The notes beneath the pieces are model-generated. The model searched no databases, was not told where the DNA came from, and saw only the letters and a program-made list of their open reading frames with translations. From contig NC_084795.1 in the NCBI RefSeq assembly GCF_963169125.1, forward strand, positions 263,805,042 to 263,869,041: a stretch of DNA of 64,000 nt, written 5' to 3'. Made by a program: the position numbers and the translations under genes. Shown here one piece after another: positions 36,966 to 49,465 of the stretch; the stretch's first letter is position 1; each line of letters starts with the position of its first letter. Source of the stretch: Humulus lupulus (taxonomy: Eukaryota > Streptophyta > Magnoliopsida > Rosales > Cannabaceae).

Positions 36966-38787
36966 TGTTGGTAAAAACTTATTGTATGATCTTTATTTAT
37001 TTTCATGCAATTTATATATTATCAAACAACACATGCAAATTCCTAGAACATGCTCCTATGAAACTGATACAAATACAGAGTAAAGTAAAAACTTATATTA
37101 CGCAGCGGAACTGGAACAACTCCATCCTTCAATCTCTCTAACCCTTGATTCCTTTATGTAGCAGAGTATTATCAAGAGATTGAATTAGATCAGCAACACA
37201 GTCTTCCTCACCAAGCCTTTGATAAAACTAGAACTAGTGTGGGCTGGTTCTCAACACATGAGATAGAGATCTTGAAGAGAAGAAGAAGAGAGAGTGGCCA
37301 AGAAAGGTTAGACTGTCTAGGTTTTCACTTACCAATCAACTGAAACTCACTTCCTTATGAAAACCCTAGATATCATATTTTTTATATAGGCAACTTAATG
37401 AGATTTATTTAAATTTAAATTAATTAAAAATAATAAACAAAAATAAAAGCCTTGGGCTACCATAAATGAACTTGGACTCAATCTCTTTGTTTTGAATTTA
37501 AATCCCAACTGGGCCTAAATTCAAAACCTTTTATTTATTTATTTTTCTAATTAATTAATTAAATCCTTATTCAAATTAACTAATTATAATTTGAAACTTG
37601 ATTTAATATTATTTATTTATATTGATACCAATTTATCAATATTAATAAATTTACCCAAAGATTCTCTTTTATTATCTAAATCTCATATCTATGTAAATTT
37701 TCCAAAATTGACCTAGTCAACTTTAAAAATCCTAATTGATAATTAAATCAATTAATTGAGACATTCTAGATGATTTACTCAAAGGTGATGCGAGGACCAT
37801 GGATCCATGAAATCAAGCTCCAACTAGTTATCGTAAATTTATTTACGAATAATTTCACTACCTTATTAATTCTTCGTGACTCCACTATAGACTCGGAATT
37901 GAACTCTTGAATTCATAGAACGTATTTTCAAAATCATAAATACGTTATCCATTGTTATAACCATTACAACCAGTCAATCCTCTATCGATGACTTACTAAC
38001 GAGCTGGGTGCAAATTATCGTTTTACCCCTCATCAGTATTTTATCCTTAACTCCCACTAAGTTCTTTATAAATGATATTTCCGTGAACTTAATCACAGAA
38101 ACGAGATCTTAATCATTTAACCTTTTGAACAAAGCAATTAAGGAAATCATCTTTTCACTTCTCATACAGAAGTTATAGATTTCGTATCTATGAATAATAC
38201 TCCCACTCAATTACACTAATAAATCTTCAAGATGTAAGTATAGGCTCGACCGTAGGGTAAGTTGGTAACGAACAAGTCAAAAGATTTAAATAATATAATT
38301 AGCTGAATATTATCACTCAGAATTAAGATCGACTTAACATATGGTCAACGTTGTGACATTGATTAGATTTGATAACAATGATACTTATTTATCAATCAAT
38401 AATCAATATCGGTCCTAGTCCGATGTAACTAAATACATCCGATCTTATCTACTTGGTCGATGCCTTGGACAAGGCATCACACCCTGAATGTGTAAGTAGA
38501 TCATATCGTAGATTGCCTAATCAGTGAAAATCCAATGCATTGATCTAATCTTAGGACTCGTTCTTTTGAACATATAATTACAACTATAATCCACTGTGAC
38601 CTAGTCACTATAATTGTAACTATCCATATGTTCGGGATTTTATAAATGTTTGTATTATTTCAATAATCATGTAATAAAACAAGCAAGCAACACGGTTGTC
38701 AAACTAAATGATTTCTACTACTTTTATTGATAATATGAAATCTTGCTACATGTCCGACATGGTTTTATAAGGGCATAAAACCCAACA
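36966..38787 (-). repeat. 5' LTR of copia A
   Basis: An 1822-bp LTR matching 19236-21056 with scattered substitutions, TGTTGG start and CCCAACA end on the plus strand. Its outer flank CTTGC does not duplicate the flank of the other LTR. Confidence 0.9.
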
Positions 38788-39617
38788 CTTGCCAGGCCCA
38801 ATAAGCAAGCAAGGTCCAAAACCTATGTAAATGGGCTTAGCCATCCAAAATGAGCTAGCTGGTACCCAGACCCGAGTCCAGGTGCATTCAGTCAGTCAAG
38901 GACATTGAAGCAGTCAAAATGCACACCCCTCCTCCCATAAAAATCAGAGGGAACCACTAAGAACGAGTCAGATGGGCGAGATAGACGAAGGGAGAACGGA
39001 AAGAAGAAAACGACTATAAAGAAGACCCTCAGGGTTGAGAAGGGAGGATCGAACAATCACTTGACTCTCTTTTTACTTTCTTATTGAAACGAGGCTATTC
39101 TCTCTCTGGACGATCTAGTCAAGCAGGTCCAATTAGTCAATCTGATCTGACCTCACCGGAATTGACCCAGCCGTTCAGTTCTGCCGTCATTGCCACCATC
39201 ACTCCAACCATTCCATTACTCATCCATCCGTTACTACTTCATTATTTACATCTTAGTTTTATTGCTTTCAATCATCTTTCGTTACTGCCCGACTAACTTG
39301 AGCGTTGGAGTCCCTTTGGCTGACATCTCACCGGTGCTCCCAATTGAACTCTCGTCTCTCTCTTTGTTCTTGACAGGTTGCTGGTGCCCGTCTAATCAAT
39401 TGTAGGAAATCACATCTACAGTTGATAGAATATCTTCCCCTTATTTCGGGAAGTTACAATTCAAATTTGAAATAAATACAAATAAATGCATTAATTACAT
39501 AATATCCCATAATAATTGAGATTTAATATGATAGCAAAATATCCCTAAGGAATAGGGATCTCCTAATAGTTGTCGTGTGCAAAGCGCGTTGCTGACCTCA
39601 AACGCAAGGTTTACACG
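38788..39617. other. Unassigned sequence between copia A and gypsy G, probably an old LTR fragment
   Basis: About 830 bases. A CTATAAAGAAGACCCTC stretch near 39014 and a following TTATTGAAACGAGGC segment look like the promoter/polyadenylation part of an LTR. Near 39373 the sequence GACAGGTTGCTGGTGCCCGTC resembles a decayed LTR end plus primer-binding site. Two overlapping 70-codon ORFs near 39084-39405 have no known motif. The last five bases (39613-39617, ACACG) are the target duplication of element G. No gene is supported. Confidence 0.35.
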
Positions 39618-40393
39618 TGTACGCCCTAAATATCCATGAGTTATTAGCGAGCTGGAAAAGGGCATAATTCAATCCGCCACGTGGAAACCGTCTACCCGGA
39701 GCAGCTGTTACGAGTCTCCACCTCTTTAGCCCGAGCTAATCAAAGGGTTAGCAAGTATACTCGAAGGCATCGGGTTAGCAGTATGGATATCACGAGCTGG
39801 CGCTACATCAAGCTCGAGGTGTGGCATAGATCTGGCACCCCCAACCATTTGTGAAGTCAACCACGCAATGTAAACGTGCGCATATCAGACATCACGTGTC
39901 TACTCCATTCCTGAATTCTCAAACACAGTATAAACGTGCGTGTTCAGGCACCCCACGACTGATTTGGGTCATGCGACCCATTATCCCCCTTACCTATTGA
40001 TTAGACAACACTTCATTGTTAGGTTTTAGGAATTAATCATAAGTGTCACAGAGGTGACATGATGGGTAAGAAGGTCACGGGATGACCCCCTTTACCAACA
40101 CCCAGATATCCTCTCCCTATAAATATGGAGACCCTGGGCGTTGCAAGGGGTTGGCGTTTTGATTGTAAAGAAACACCCTATAAGGAATACTCAAGATATA
40201 TCAATAATATTGACTGGTGGACTAGAGGGATTTTAACCTTCGAACCACCTAAAAAGAAAGGAGTGATAACCTTCCCACCATACTAATTTTGCCAGTTTGG
40301 AATATAAATATTTACATATTATGGTTCACTATTTAGCACTAATCCATCCCGTTTATTCGTATAATTATCTGTTGGCGAAGAACCGTGTCAACA
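39618..40393 (+). repeat. 5' LTR of gypsy G
   Basis: A 776-bp LTR with TG...CA ends. A TATAAATA box lies at 40118-40125, followed by the expected start region. It aligns end to end with 58431-59205. The sequence right after it starts GTTTGGTGCTTTCATTGAG; I could not assign this primer-binding region to a particular tRNA. Confidence 0.93.
40118..40125 (+). promoter_or_regulatory. TATA box in the gypsy G LTR
   Basis: TATAAATA in the context TCCCTATAAATATGGAG, conserved in the 3' LTR near 58930. It should position transcription of the genomic RNA about 30 bases downstream. Confidence 0.65.
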
Positions 40394-43300
40394 GTTTGGT
40401 GCTTTCATTGAGAGGATTTAGATTGGTGCTATTGCAGAAACCTAGCCATGGTGGTTACTCGTTCGAGGCATGGTAATGAAGCGGATCAACGTGTTGGGTA
40501 GGAGGCCCACCACGCTGCCATGTCCGATGAACAAAACCCCGAGGTTCACCAACGACCGGGAAAGCAGCCAATGGGCCAGGGCAACACTGGAAGTTCGGCT
40601 CCCCTACTGTCGAATTCGAACTCGGATTTCTACACGGCGATAGAGATGGAAAATGCACAGTTGAGAAGTCAGCTGTCAAAAGCAAACAAGCAAATCGAAG
40701 AGGTCTTGGCCCAGTTACCCCCTCTTACAACCGACGTTAACGTCGGAAAGAGGCATAGTGGGACTCATAAGTCCCGCCGAGATAACTGGTCCAGGCCCAG
40801 CCGGTTGGTCAAAACCTCGACTCCAAATTCTACTCCCACGTCACACCACCACCAGGAAACTGTGTTTGAGGAATTTCCTAGGGCCGATCAGCAATTCAGC
40901 CGATCGGTCCGGACCTCAACTCCTAGCTCAATTCCACCCTCGAACGCACCCAGGAGGGCCTCAGGCAGCTCGCAAAGGAGATTCGGGGAGGGCTCGCGAA
41001 GACAGCTTGCCCCGGCCAGCCATCCTGCACCACGGTCAGACCACCGAGCGCAGGACGCATGGAATGGTAGAGTGGAGCGGCCGCGACCTAGCTTGATCCG
41101 CCCAAACGGGACTAGGATCGCGTCACCAGTCAGGCATCCCCCATCACCAATAAGATACCCGTCTCCTCTCCGTCCAGTCCGAGACATTCCAGCTCATGGG
41201 AGCAGCAGGAGAAATCCTCCTTCCGCCGGTCCTTCCCGTCGCAGCCGAGCGCACGGGGAAATCCTAGGTCCTCACCCTCAGCGGCGGGCTCCGAGTTTTT
41301 CAAACGAGAGTTATTGGACTGGGAGTCATCGAAGTGGCATGTCCAGCAAAGACCTGTGCCATCGTTTGAGTTCGGCTCAAAGCCCTCGGGCCACCCCTCG
41401 GGCCGACCTTCGAGATCGCCTCAACTCTCAGAGAAGAGATCCAGCTAGAAATGGTAGTCGTGCTCACCAAGGGGAGGGTCTATCAGAAGTACGTGACAGT
41501 GGGAATGTCCCACCTAACCTAGCTCAAGCTAGGAGGGACAATAACCCGCCTAACGCTTACAATGGAATTGGAGTTGTTGAACAGCCCCAGAACAACCAAG
41601 GAAGTAAGGACCAAACCCTAGAGCGTCTAGCTCAGATGGAGGAGCTGATGAAGAAGCTCTTATCGGAAAAGGAAAAAGATGAGTACGACTTGGGGGACGA
41701 ACTTGAGCTCTTTGCCCCCAGCATAGCAGCCACGACGTATCCACCTGGTTTCTGTATGTCCCACTTGTCCAAGTTCGATGGAGACGGAGACCCGTCGGAT
41801 TATTTGGGTATGTTCAACACCCTAATGATGGCCCACAACATCGGTCCCGAGCTAAGGTGTTTGATATTTCCTTCCACCTTGACTGGGTCGGCCAGGCAAT
41901 GGTTCAAGCAGAATAAAAAGCAGTCCATCAGCTCGTGGAAAACCTTTTCTGCCGAATTCAAGAGGGCATTCTGAGCTTCTCAGGCTGCCCGCGTCAAAGC
42001 TGACACCTTGGCAAACATAAAGCAGTAGCCCGAGGAACCTTTGAAAGCTTACCTGAGCATATTCGCAAACGTCGTAGCTCGAGCCAGGGACGCGGATGAT
42101 AGTTCCAAGCTTATGGCCTTGAGGACTGGGATCCTCGTTGGAGGCGGACTCTGGAAAGAGATATAGAGAAAAGGTGTCAGCACCGTGGACGAATTCCTAA
42201 ACAAGGCCCAGGGATGGATAAACCTGGAGGAGGCGCGAGCATCGGTCGCGGGAACCAGCCAAGCCCTTGATCAGCCCGCTGGAGTGGGAACGGATGTCGT
42301 GAAAATGACTCAAGCTGTTACACAGAATAACCAATTGGGTGGAGGCAAGAGAAAAGGGAGCAGTGAGGGCAGCCAACACGGCCCAAAGAAGAACAAGCCC
42401 GTGGAAAACTTTAAACCAGTCTACGCGACTTACATCGAGCTCACAAACACAAGGGAGAACATTTTCCTAGCAAACTCTGCTCGCCTTCCCTGGAAGAAGC
42501 TGGAGCCTTTGAAGCACCAGAAGGCCAAGCGGGACCCCTCCAAGTTTTGTCGATTCCACAACGACATTGGCCACAACACTGACGATTGTAGGCATTTGAA
42601 GGATGAGATCGAGACTCTTATCAGAGCCGGACCCTTGGCTCAGTATGCGCGGAATAGAGTTCCCGCCGATCAACCAACTCCAGAAGCTCCGATAAGTCAG
42701 CCCGGGCCCCGGATAAATCAGGACACCTATCCTCCTATGATAGGAGGAGAGATCTCCACGATCTCCGGAGGCCCCCATCTGGCCGGCACAAGCAGAGGTG
42801 CCCAGAAGAGATATGTCAATGAATTGAAGGCTCATAACAGAGTGGAGTTCGTCCTAGAGCAGCATCTACCCAAACAGCAACGACTGGAGAGGCAACCAAT
42901 CATATTCACCGAGGAAGATGCTAGTCACGTCCAATTCCCCCATAACGACCCTCTGGTCATAGCCGCCCAGCTCGCCAACTTGAGAATTAGGAGGATACTG
43001 GTCGATAATGGGAGTTCAGTCAACCTGCTGTTCTGGTCTACGCTGGAATAGATGGGTTTATCTGTCACCGAGTTAAAAGCCACCTCCATGATGCTATATG
43101 GATTTTCCGGAGAAGGGTCGGCAACAATAGGAACAATCGAGCTGGTGATTACCGTGGGAGAGGGACCCCGGGCTATCTCAAAACTCCTCGAGTTTGTGGT
43201 CATCGATTGTCCCGCTGCATACAATTATATTCTGGGCCGACCTACATTGATAGCATTTGAAGCCATAACCTCCATCCGCCACCTCGCACTAAAGTTCCCT

Positions 43301-46300
43301 TCTTCCACGGGGATATGCACGGTCCGAGGTGATCAGCTCGCTGCCAGGGAATGCTATAGCATTTCTATGAAGGGAAAGTCAAGACCCGGGCAGCAGACGA
43401 TGGCCATCCAGGGCGGGAGTGAGGAATCTCAGGAAATTGTACCTATTCCTGAGATAGAAAAATCTCAGAATGCCAGTGGGGAGAGTATCATCTTAAATAA
43501 TGATATCAACCCCAGAATAGGCGAGTATAGATCCGAGCTCCAGGCCATCGAAGAGCTCGAGGAGGTGAATATCGACCCACAAGACCCCTCGAAGGTGGTA
43601 AAGCTCGGGAAAAACCTATGTAGCGAAAGGAAGGCGGAGCTGATTAGGTTTCTGCAAGAAAATCTAGATGTGTTCGCTTGGTCTCATGGAGACATGGTAG
43701 GGATCATCCCGAGCGTCATCATGCACACCCTCCACTTAGATAAAAACGTGCCTGCAAAGTCCCAGAAACAAAGGCGCCTAGGAACGACCCGAGCTGAGGC
43801 CCTAGAGGAGGAAGTAGCCCGGCTCTTAAAGTGCGGCCTTATCCGCGAGGCAAAGTTCCCGATCTGGGTCGCCAATCCTGTGTTGGTCCCGAAGCCCAAC
43901 GGGAAATGGCAGACCTGCATCGACTTTTCTGATCTAAACAAAGCCTGCCCCAAAGATTGCTTCCCTTTGCCAAGGATTGACCAATTGGTAGATGCCACGA
44001 TGGGGCACGAGCTCATGTCTTTTATGGATGCGTACTCGGGCTACAACCAGATCGCCATGAATCTAGCAGAACAGGAACACACTAGCTTCATGACCCCAAC
44101 TAACGTTTATTGTTACAAGGTCATGCCTTTCGAGCTGAAAAACACAGGAGCTACCTACCAGAGGTTGGTAAATAGGATGTTTACCAATCAGATCGGGAAA
44201 AATATGGAAGTGTATGTTGACGACATGTTGGTCAAGTCAAAAACTACCGATAACCATGTCTCCGATCTAGAGGAATGCTTTAAGATTTTGAGAGAATGCG
44301 GCATGAGGCTAAACCCCCAAAAGTGTACTTTCGGGGTTGCGTCAGGAAAATTCCTGGGTTTCATTGTCAATACTAGAGGAATAAAGGCGAACTCCGATAA
44401 GATCAGGTCGCTACTTGAGATTCCCTCACCCCGGTCGTGAAAAGACGTTCAAAGTTTGACAGGAAGGGTGGCAGCCCTTAATCGGTTTATTTCCAAATCT
44501 ACCGACAAGTGTTTGCCATTCTACAACCTGCTCCGGGGAAATAAAAAATTAGAGTGGACCGAGGAATGCGAGCGTGCCTTCCTCGACCTGAAAGCACATT
44601 TAGCCAAGCCGCCTGTATTATCCAAACCAACAGCAGGAGAACCTCTTTTCCTTTACCTAGCTATCACGGAAGATGCGGCTAGCGTCGTACTGGTCCGGGA
44701 AGAAGACTGGTCTTAAAAGCCAGTCTATTACATCAGCAAGAGGCTTCTCAGAGCTTAATCCTGGTATCCATTGATGGAAAAGATGGCCTTCTTCCTTATT
44801 ACGGCCTCCCGAAAGCTCATACCATATTTCCAGTCCCACTCAATACACGTCATAACCGATCAGCCTTTAAGGCAGGTTTTGCAGAAACCTGAAGCATTGG
44901 GACGTCTGTTGAAGTGGGCTATCGAGCTCAGCCAATTTGAGATACTGTACATGCCACGAACTGCTATAAAAAGCCAAGCCCTGGCTGATTTTTTGGTAGA
45001 ATGCACAGGATTCCGAGAAGACTCGGTGGAAGAATCAGCTCGAGCCTCATGGAAAGTCTTCGTAGATGGCTTATCTAACGAGAACGGCTCCGGGGCTGGA
45101 ATCATATTGATATCCCTAGAGGGACATCGATTCCACTCGGCGTTACGATTTGGATTCAAAGTGTCCAACAACGAGGCCGAATACGAAGCTTTATTGGCTG
45201 GGCTAAGGGTGGCCCAGGAGCTGAGGGCCAGCTTCGTCCAGTGTTACAACGATTCCCAGCTCGTGGTAAACCAAGTGTTAGAAGAATACCAAGCACGGGG
45301 AACCAAGATGGCTGCTTACCTGGCCAAGGTAAAGAAAGAGCTATCCGCATTTGAGCACGGCTTAATCGAGCAGATACCTCGGGAGCAGAATGCCAACGCT
45401 GACGCCCTGGCGAAGCTCGCCACCTCCGGCGAGGCAGAGACTTTGGGGCTAGTGCCGGTAGAGTTCTTGGAAAGACCAAGCATAGAGGAAATCGGGACAG
45501 AGGTCGAGATGATCGACACCCAACCGACTTGGATGACTCCAATCCTCGACTATCTCACAGCAAGGAAGTTACCAGAGGAGTGAAACGGCGCAAGGAGGGT
45601 ACTTTACCGAGCTCTGAGGTATATAGTGATAGACGGGATATTGTACCAGCGTGGCCTCTATTTACCTCTTCTACGGTGTGTTCTGCCAAGCGAGGCGAAG
45701 ACCATTTTGCAGGAGGTGCACGAGGGTTTTTACGGAGATCACGCTGGAGGGCAAAACCTGGCCTTGAAGATATTTAGGCAAGGGTATTATTGGCCCACTC
45801 TGTCAAAGGACTCGATTTCCTACATCCAAAAATGTAACAAGTGCCAGCGATTCGCCACAATTGCCCGGGCTTCTCCAGTCGAGCTGAAGATGATCTCGTC
45901 CCCATGTCCGTTTGCGGTCTGGGGGATTGACCTAGTTGGTGCTCTCCCCACTGGAAAATGAGGAGTTCGCTATGCGGTGGTGGCTATCGACTAATTCACA
46001 AAGTGGGTAGAAGCAGAGCCCCTGTCGACGATCACTTCAAAGAGGGTCCTCGACTTCGTGGTCAAGAATATTGTTTGCCGATTCGGGCTGCCAAAGAAGA
46101 TCGTGTCAGATAACGGAACACAGTTCGATAGCGATCTCTTCACCGAATTCTACGAGAGGCACGACATAGTTAAAAGCTTCTCCTCCGTGGCCTATCCCCA
46201 GGCCAATGGGCAGGTCGAGGCTGTCAACAAGACGCTAAAAGCAAGCCTTAAGAAGAGACTGGATGAAGCCAAGGAAGTTTGGCCCGAACAGCTCCCCCAC

Positions 46301-46354
46301 GTACTGTGGGCATACCGGACCTCGCATCGAACTTCGACGGGTCACACTCCTTTC

Positions 46355-46546
46355 TGTTAGGAAAAATAATATTGCCTCAATGGAAATGGTAAGATAATGT
46401 TACAACTCTATGCAAAATATTACAATGGACAAGATTGATTAAATAAAGTGTTACAATATGTGACACTCTATGTCACGTTTATTTAATCTAAAACATTATA
46501 TTATAAAATAATATAATATTACATTATATTATAAAATAATATAACA
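46355..46546 (-). repeat. 3' LTR of copia C
   Basis: A 192-bp LTR, TGTTAGG... to ...ATAACA on the plus strand, rich in ATATTATAAAATAATAT repeats. It appears identical to 50823-51014. A related diverged LTR is the split solo LTR at 13668-15606. Confidence 0.93.
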
Positions 46547-47155
46547 TTCCCCCACTAGATTAAATAGTCATCTATTGTAACACTTATTTAATCAATCATT
46601 ATATTTAAAAATATAACATATCCCCCACTTGATTAAATAAGAACTCTCTCTTATAGGAGTCATTGCACTGATGCATAAAGTAAAGTGTTTTTCAACTTGA
46701 ACTTTACTATAGTGTAATTATCACAAAATTTGTCGAAAATTTGGTTGCACTAGGCATTGAACCATCTTTTCATGATGACAAATCGGTGATAATACACACA
46801 CTTTTGCGATGTTCACTTGAGACCTCTATGTCTCGCTTTGCACCGTTAATGGCCATGTGCACTTTCCATTCATGGACGTTCTTGAGAGTACTCCCAATTC
46901 TCATGAGAGGCGGCACCACCCCTAGGTCCATATAGGTAGAATTCTTACAGTATTTTGTTACCAAAAATACTTGTCTTTACAAGACTGAATTCTATTAAAA
47001 AACCTTTCGGTTTTAACCCTCCACTTGGTAACACACAAGTACTCAATATCTCAGATGGGACTTGTTTTGAGTACAACTAATATTCACTTGATTGATTTGT
47101 TATTACCTATTGAACCTAACACTAGTTGAATAACTAGTGTTAAGATAGGTTGCCA

Positions 47156-49465
47156 TCAATCGTGAATCTCTTTAGGGAGTTTAAGTCCCATCCCTCGAGA
47201 TGATGCAGCCACTAAATCCCTCGTTAGTGGCTTAGTGAAAGGATCCGCCAGATTTTCACTTGTTCTCACATAGGATATTGAGATGACTCCTCTTTGAATC
47301 AATTCTCTTACATATCCATGTCTTAGACTAATATGTCTAGACTTCCCATTATACACTCCGTTGTATGCTCTAGCCAATGTTGCTTGGCTATCACAATGTA
47401 TCGATATAGTAGATACATTATCTTTGATTAGGGGAATCTCTATCAACAGATCCCTTAACCATTCGGCCTCTTTGCCAGTAGCAGCTAGAGCTATGAACTC
47501 TGCTTCCATGGTGGAATGAGATATACAGGTTTTTTTCTTGGAACCCCAAGAAATTGCACCTCCACCAAGTGTAAAAACCCAACCAGTTGTGGACAAGTTG
47601 TCCCCAAGATTGGATATCCAACTTGCATCTGTATATCCTTCTAATATCGAAGGAAATTTGGAGTAGTGAAGGCTTAGTCCTTTGGTTTTCTTGAGATAAC
47701 CAAGGACTCTTCCAATTGCCTTCCAGTGATCCACACTTGGATTACTTGTAAACCTACTAAGTTTACTTACCGCAAATGCTATATCAGGTCTAGTACATTG
47801 GGCAGCATACATTAGACTCCCTATAGCACTAGCGTACTCCAATTGAACCACCGCTCTTCCTTCATTCTTCTCTAGTTTTACACTATGATCGAATGGAGTA
47901 TTGGCATCTTTAACCTTGAGATGGTTAAATTTGTTCAATACTTTCTCAACGTAGTGGGCTTGTCCTAGCGCAAAACCCCCACTATGTTTCTTTACTTTGA
48001 TACCGAGTATGGTATCAACTTCTCCAAGATCTTTCATCATGAAGGTTGATGATAGAAATCTCTTCGTTTCTTCTATCCCTTTTATGCTATTACTTAGAAT
48101 AAGCATGTCATCCACATATAAGCAAACAATGATCACATATCCCTTACAAGTTTTGGAATACAAACACTTGTCTCCATTGTTATGTCTAAACCCATTAGAC
48201 ATGATGGCTTGATCAAATTTCTCAAGCCATTGCTTAGGAGCTTGTTTCAATCCATATAAGGATTTTACAAGTCTACAAACTTTATGTTCATATTTTGGTA
48301 GGACAAACCCTTCGGGTTGTTCCATATAGACCTCCTCATTGAGGTCACCATTAAGGAATGTCGTTTTGACATCCATTTGATGAACATACAAGTTGTGTAT
48401 AGAAGCTAAAGCGAACAAAATTCTTATAGAAGTTGTTCTTGCAACAGGCGCATAGGTATCGAAATAATCGATACCCTCTTTTTGCCTAAACCCTTTAGCT
48501 ACTAATCTAGCTTTAAAGGTTTGGATAGTGCCATCAGTGTGATATTTTCTCCTAAATACCCACTTACACCCAATTGGCTTAGACCCCGGTGGGAGGTCTA
48601 CCAATTCCCAAGTGTTATTGGAAAGAATGGAATCCATCTCATCATTGATGGTTTCTTTCCAAAATGCACTATCTCTCGATTGCATAGCTTCTCTATAAGT
48701 CTTAGGATCATCCTCAACGAGAAGTACAATAGGAATTTTCCTAATGACTTCCTCTCTATTTCCTTCTACCATGTAGAATGAAATTCGTTGAGAATCTACT
48801 ACTAGACTTTTGTGATTTTTAAGTCTTTGACTCCTTCTAGGTTCAAAGGGTTGCTTTACATCCTTTTGAGAATTCTCCTCTTGAGAATTAACTTTTGATG
48901 TAGAAGCTTGAGAATTATTCTCATATAACAAATTCTCCTTTAGAGATGTTGAAACTTGAGAATTGTTGTCACATAACATATTCTCAAAGAATTCAACTTC
49001 TCTAGATTCAATCACAATATTAGACTCTAAGTCTAATAGCCTATAAGCTTTACTATTGTTGGCATAACCAACAAAAGCACATTTTATGGCTCTTGAGCCT
49101 AACTTTGTTCTATTAGGTTCGGTTTTCTTGCAATATGCAAGACACCCCCACACTTTGAAGTACCCTATGTTGGGTTTTCTTCCTTTCCATAACTCATATG
49201 GAAATATCTCATTTTTCTTCATCGGTATTCGATTAAGAATGTGACAAGCGATTAAAAGCACTTCACCCCATAAGTTGAAGTTCAACTTAGAAAACACCAA
49301 CATAGAATTTATCATCTCTAGATAAGTCCTATTTTTCCTTTTGGCAACACCATTGTGTTGTGGTGTATAAGGTGCAGTGCACTCATGAATTATACCATTT
49401 TCTTCACAAAATGTATTGAATTCATTAGAGAAGTACTCTCTATCACTTCTTAGTACCTTAATCTT
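47156..49465 (-). pseudogene. Copia C pol fragment: integrase end, reverse transcriptase, RNase H
   Basis: An open frame of ~770 codons runs on the minus strand, from a stop at 49468-49466 to the stop ending at 47156; the first ATG is at 49315. It starts in the second half of the integrase core. There the usual SD-GGEY motif is shortened (SDREY) and the catalytic Glu motif reads NGVAKRKN (Glu to Lys). The reverse transcriptase is complete ([31 protein letters not shown]) and RNase H is complete ([26 protein letters not shown]). The uninterrupted reverse transcriptase/RNase H frame contrasts with the dead, truncated integrase. No gag, zinc knuckle or protease precedes it. Confidence 0.9.

Larger units (their letters stand above)
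19236..38787 (-). mobile_element. Ty1/copia retrotransposon A, minus orientation, with copia B nested inside
   Basis: Two LTRs (19236-21056 and 36966-38787) with TG...CA ends face the same way on the minus strand. The internal part is in two pieces (21057-21511 and 31781-36965) because element B sits at 21512-31780. Read on the minus strand the order is leader, gag remnant, integrase, reverse transcriptase, RNase H, the copia order. A primer-binding-like site lies beside the right LTR and a purine tract beside the left LTR. The outer flanks TAGCT (19231-19235) and CTTGC (38788-38792) do not match, so no target duplication survives. The coding region is heavily broken. Confidence 0.88.

Noticed and set aside
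39084..39405. Two overlapping ~70-codon ORFs right of copia A
   Set aside because: Composition and nearby TATA and primer-site-like sequence fit the end of an old LTR; no protein family recognised.
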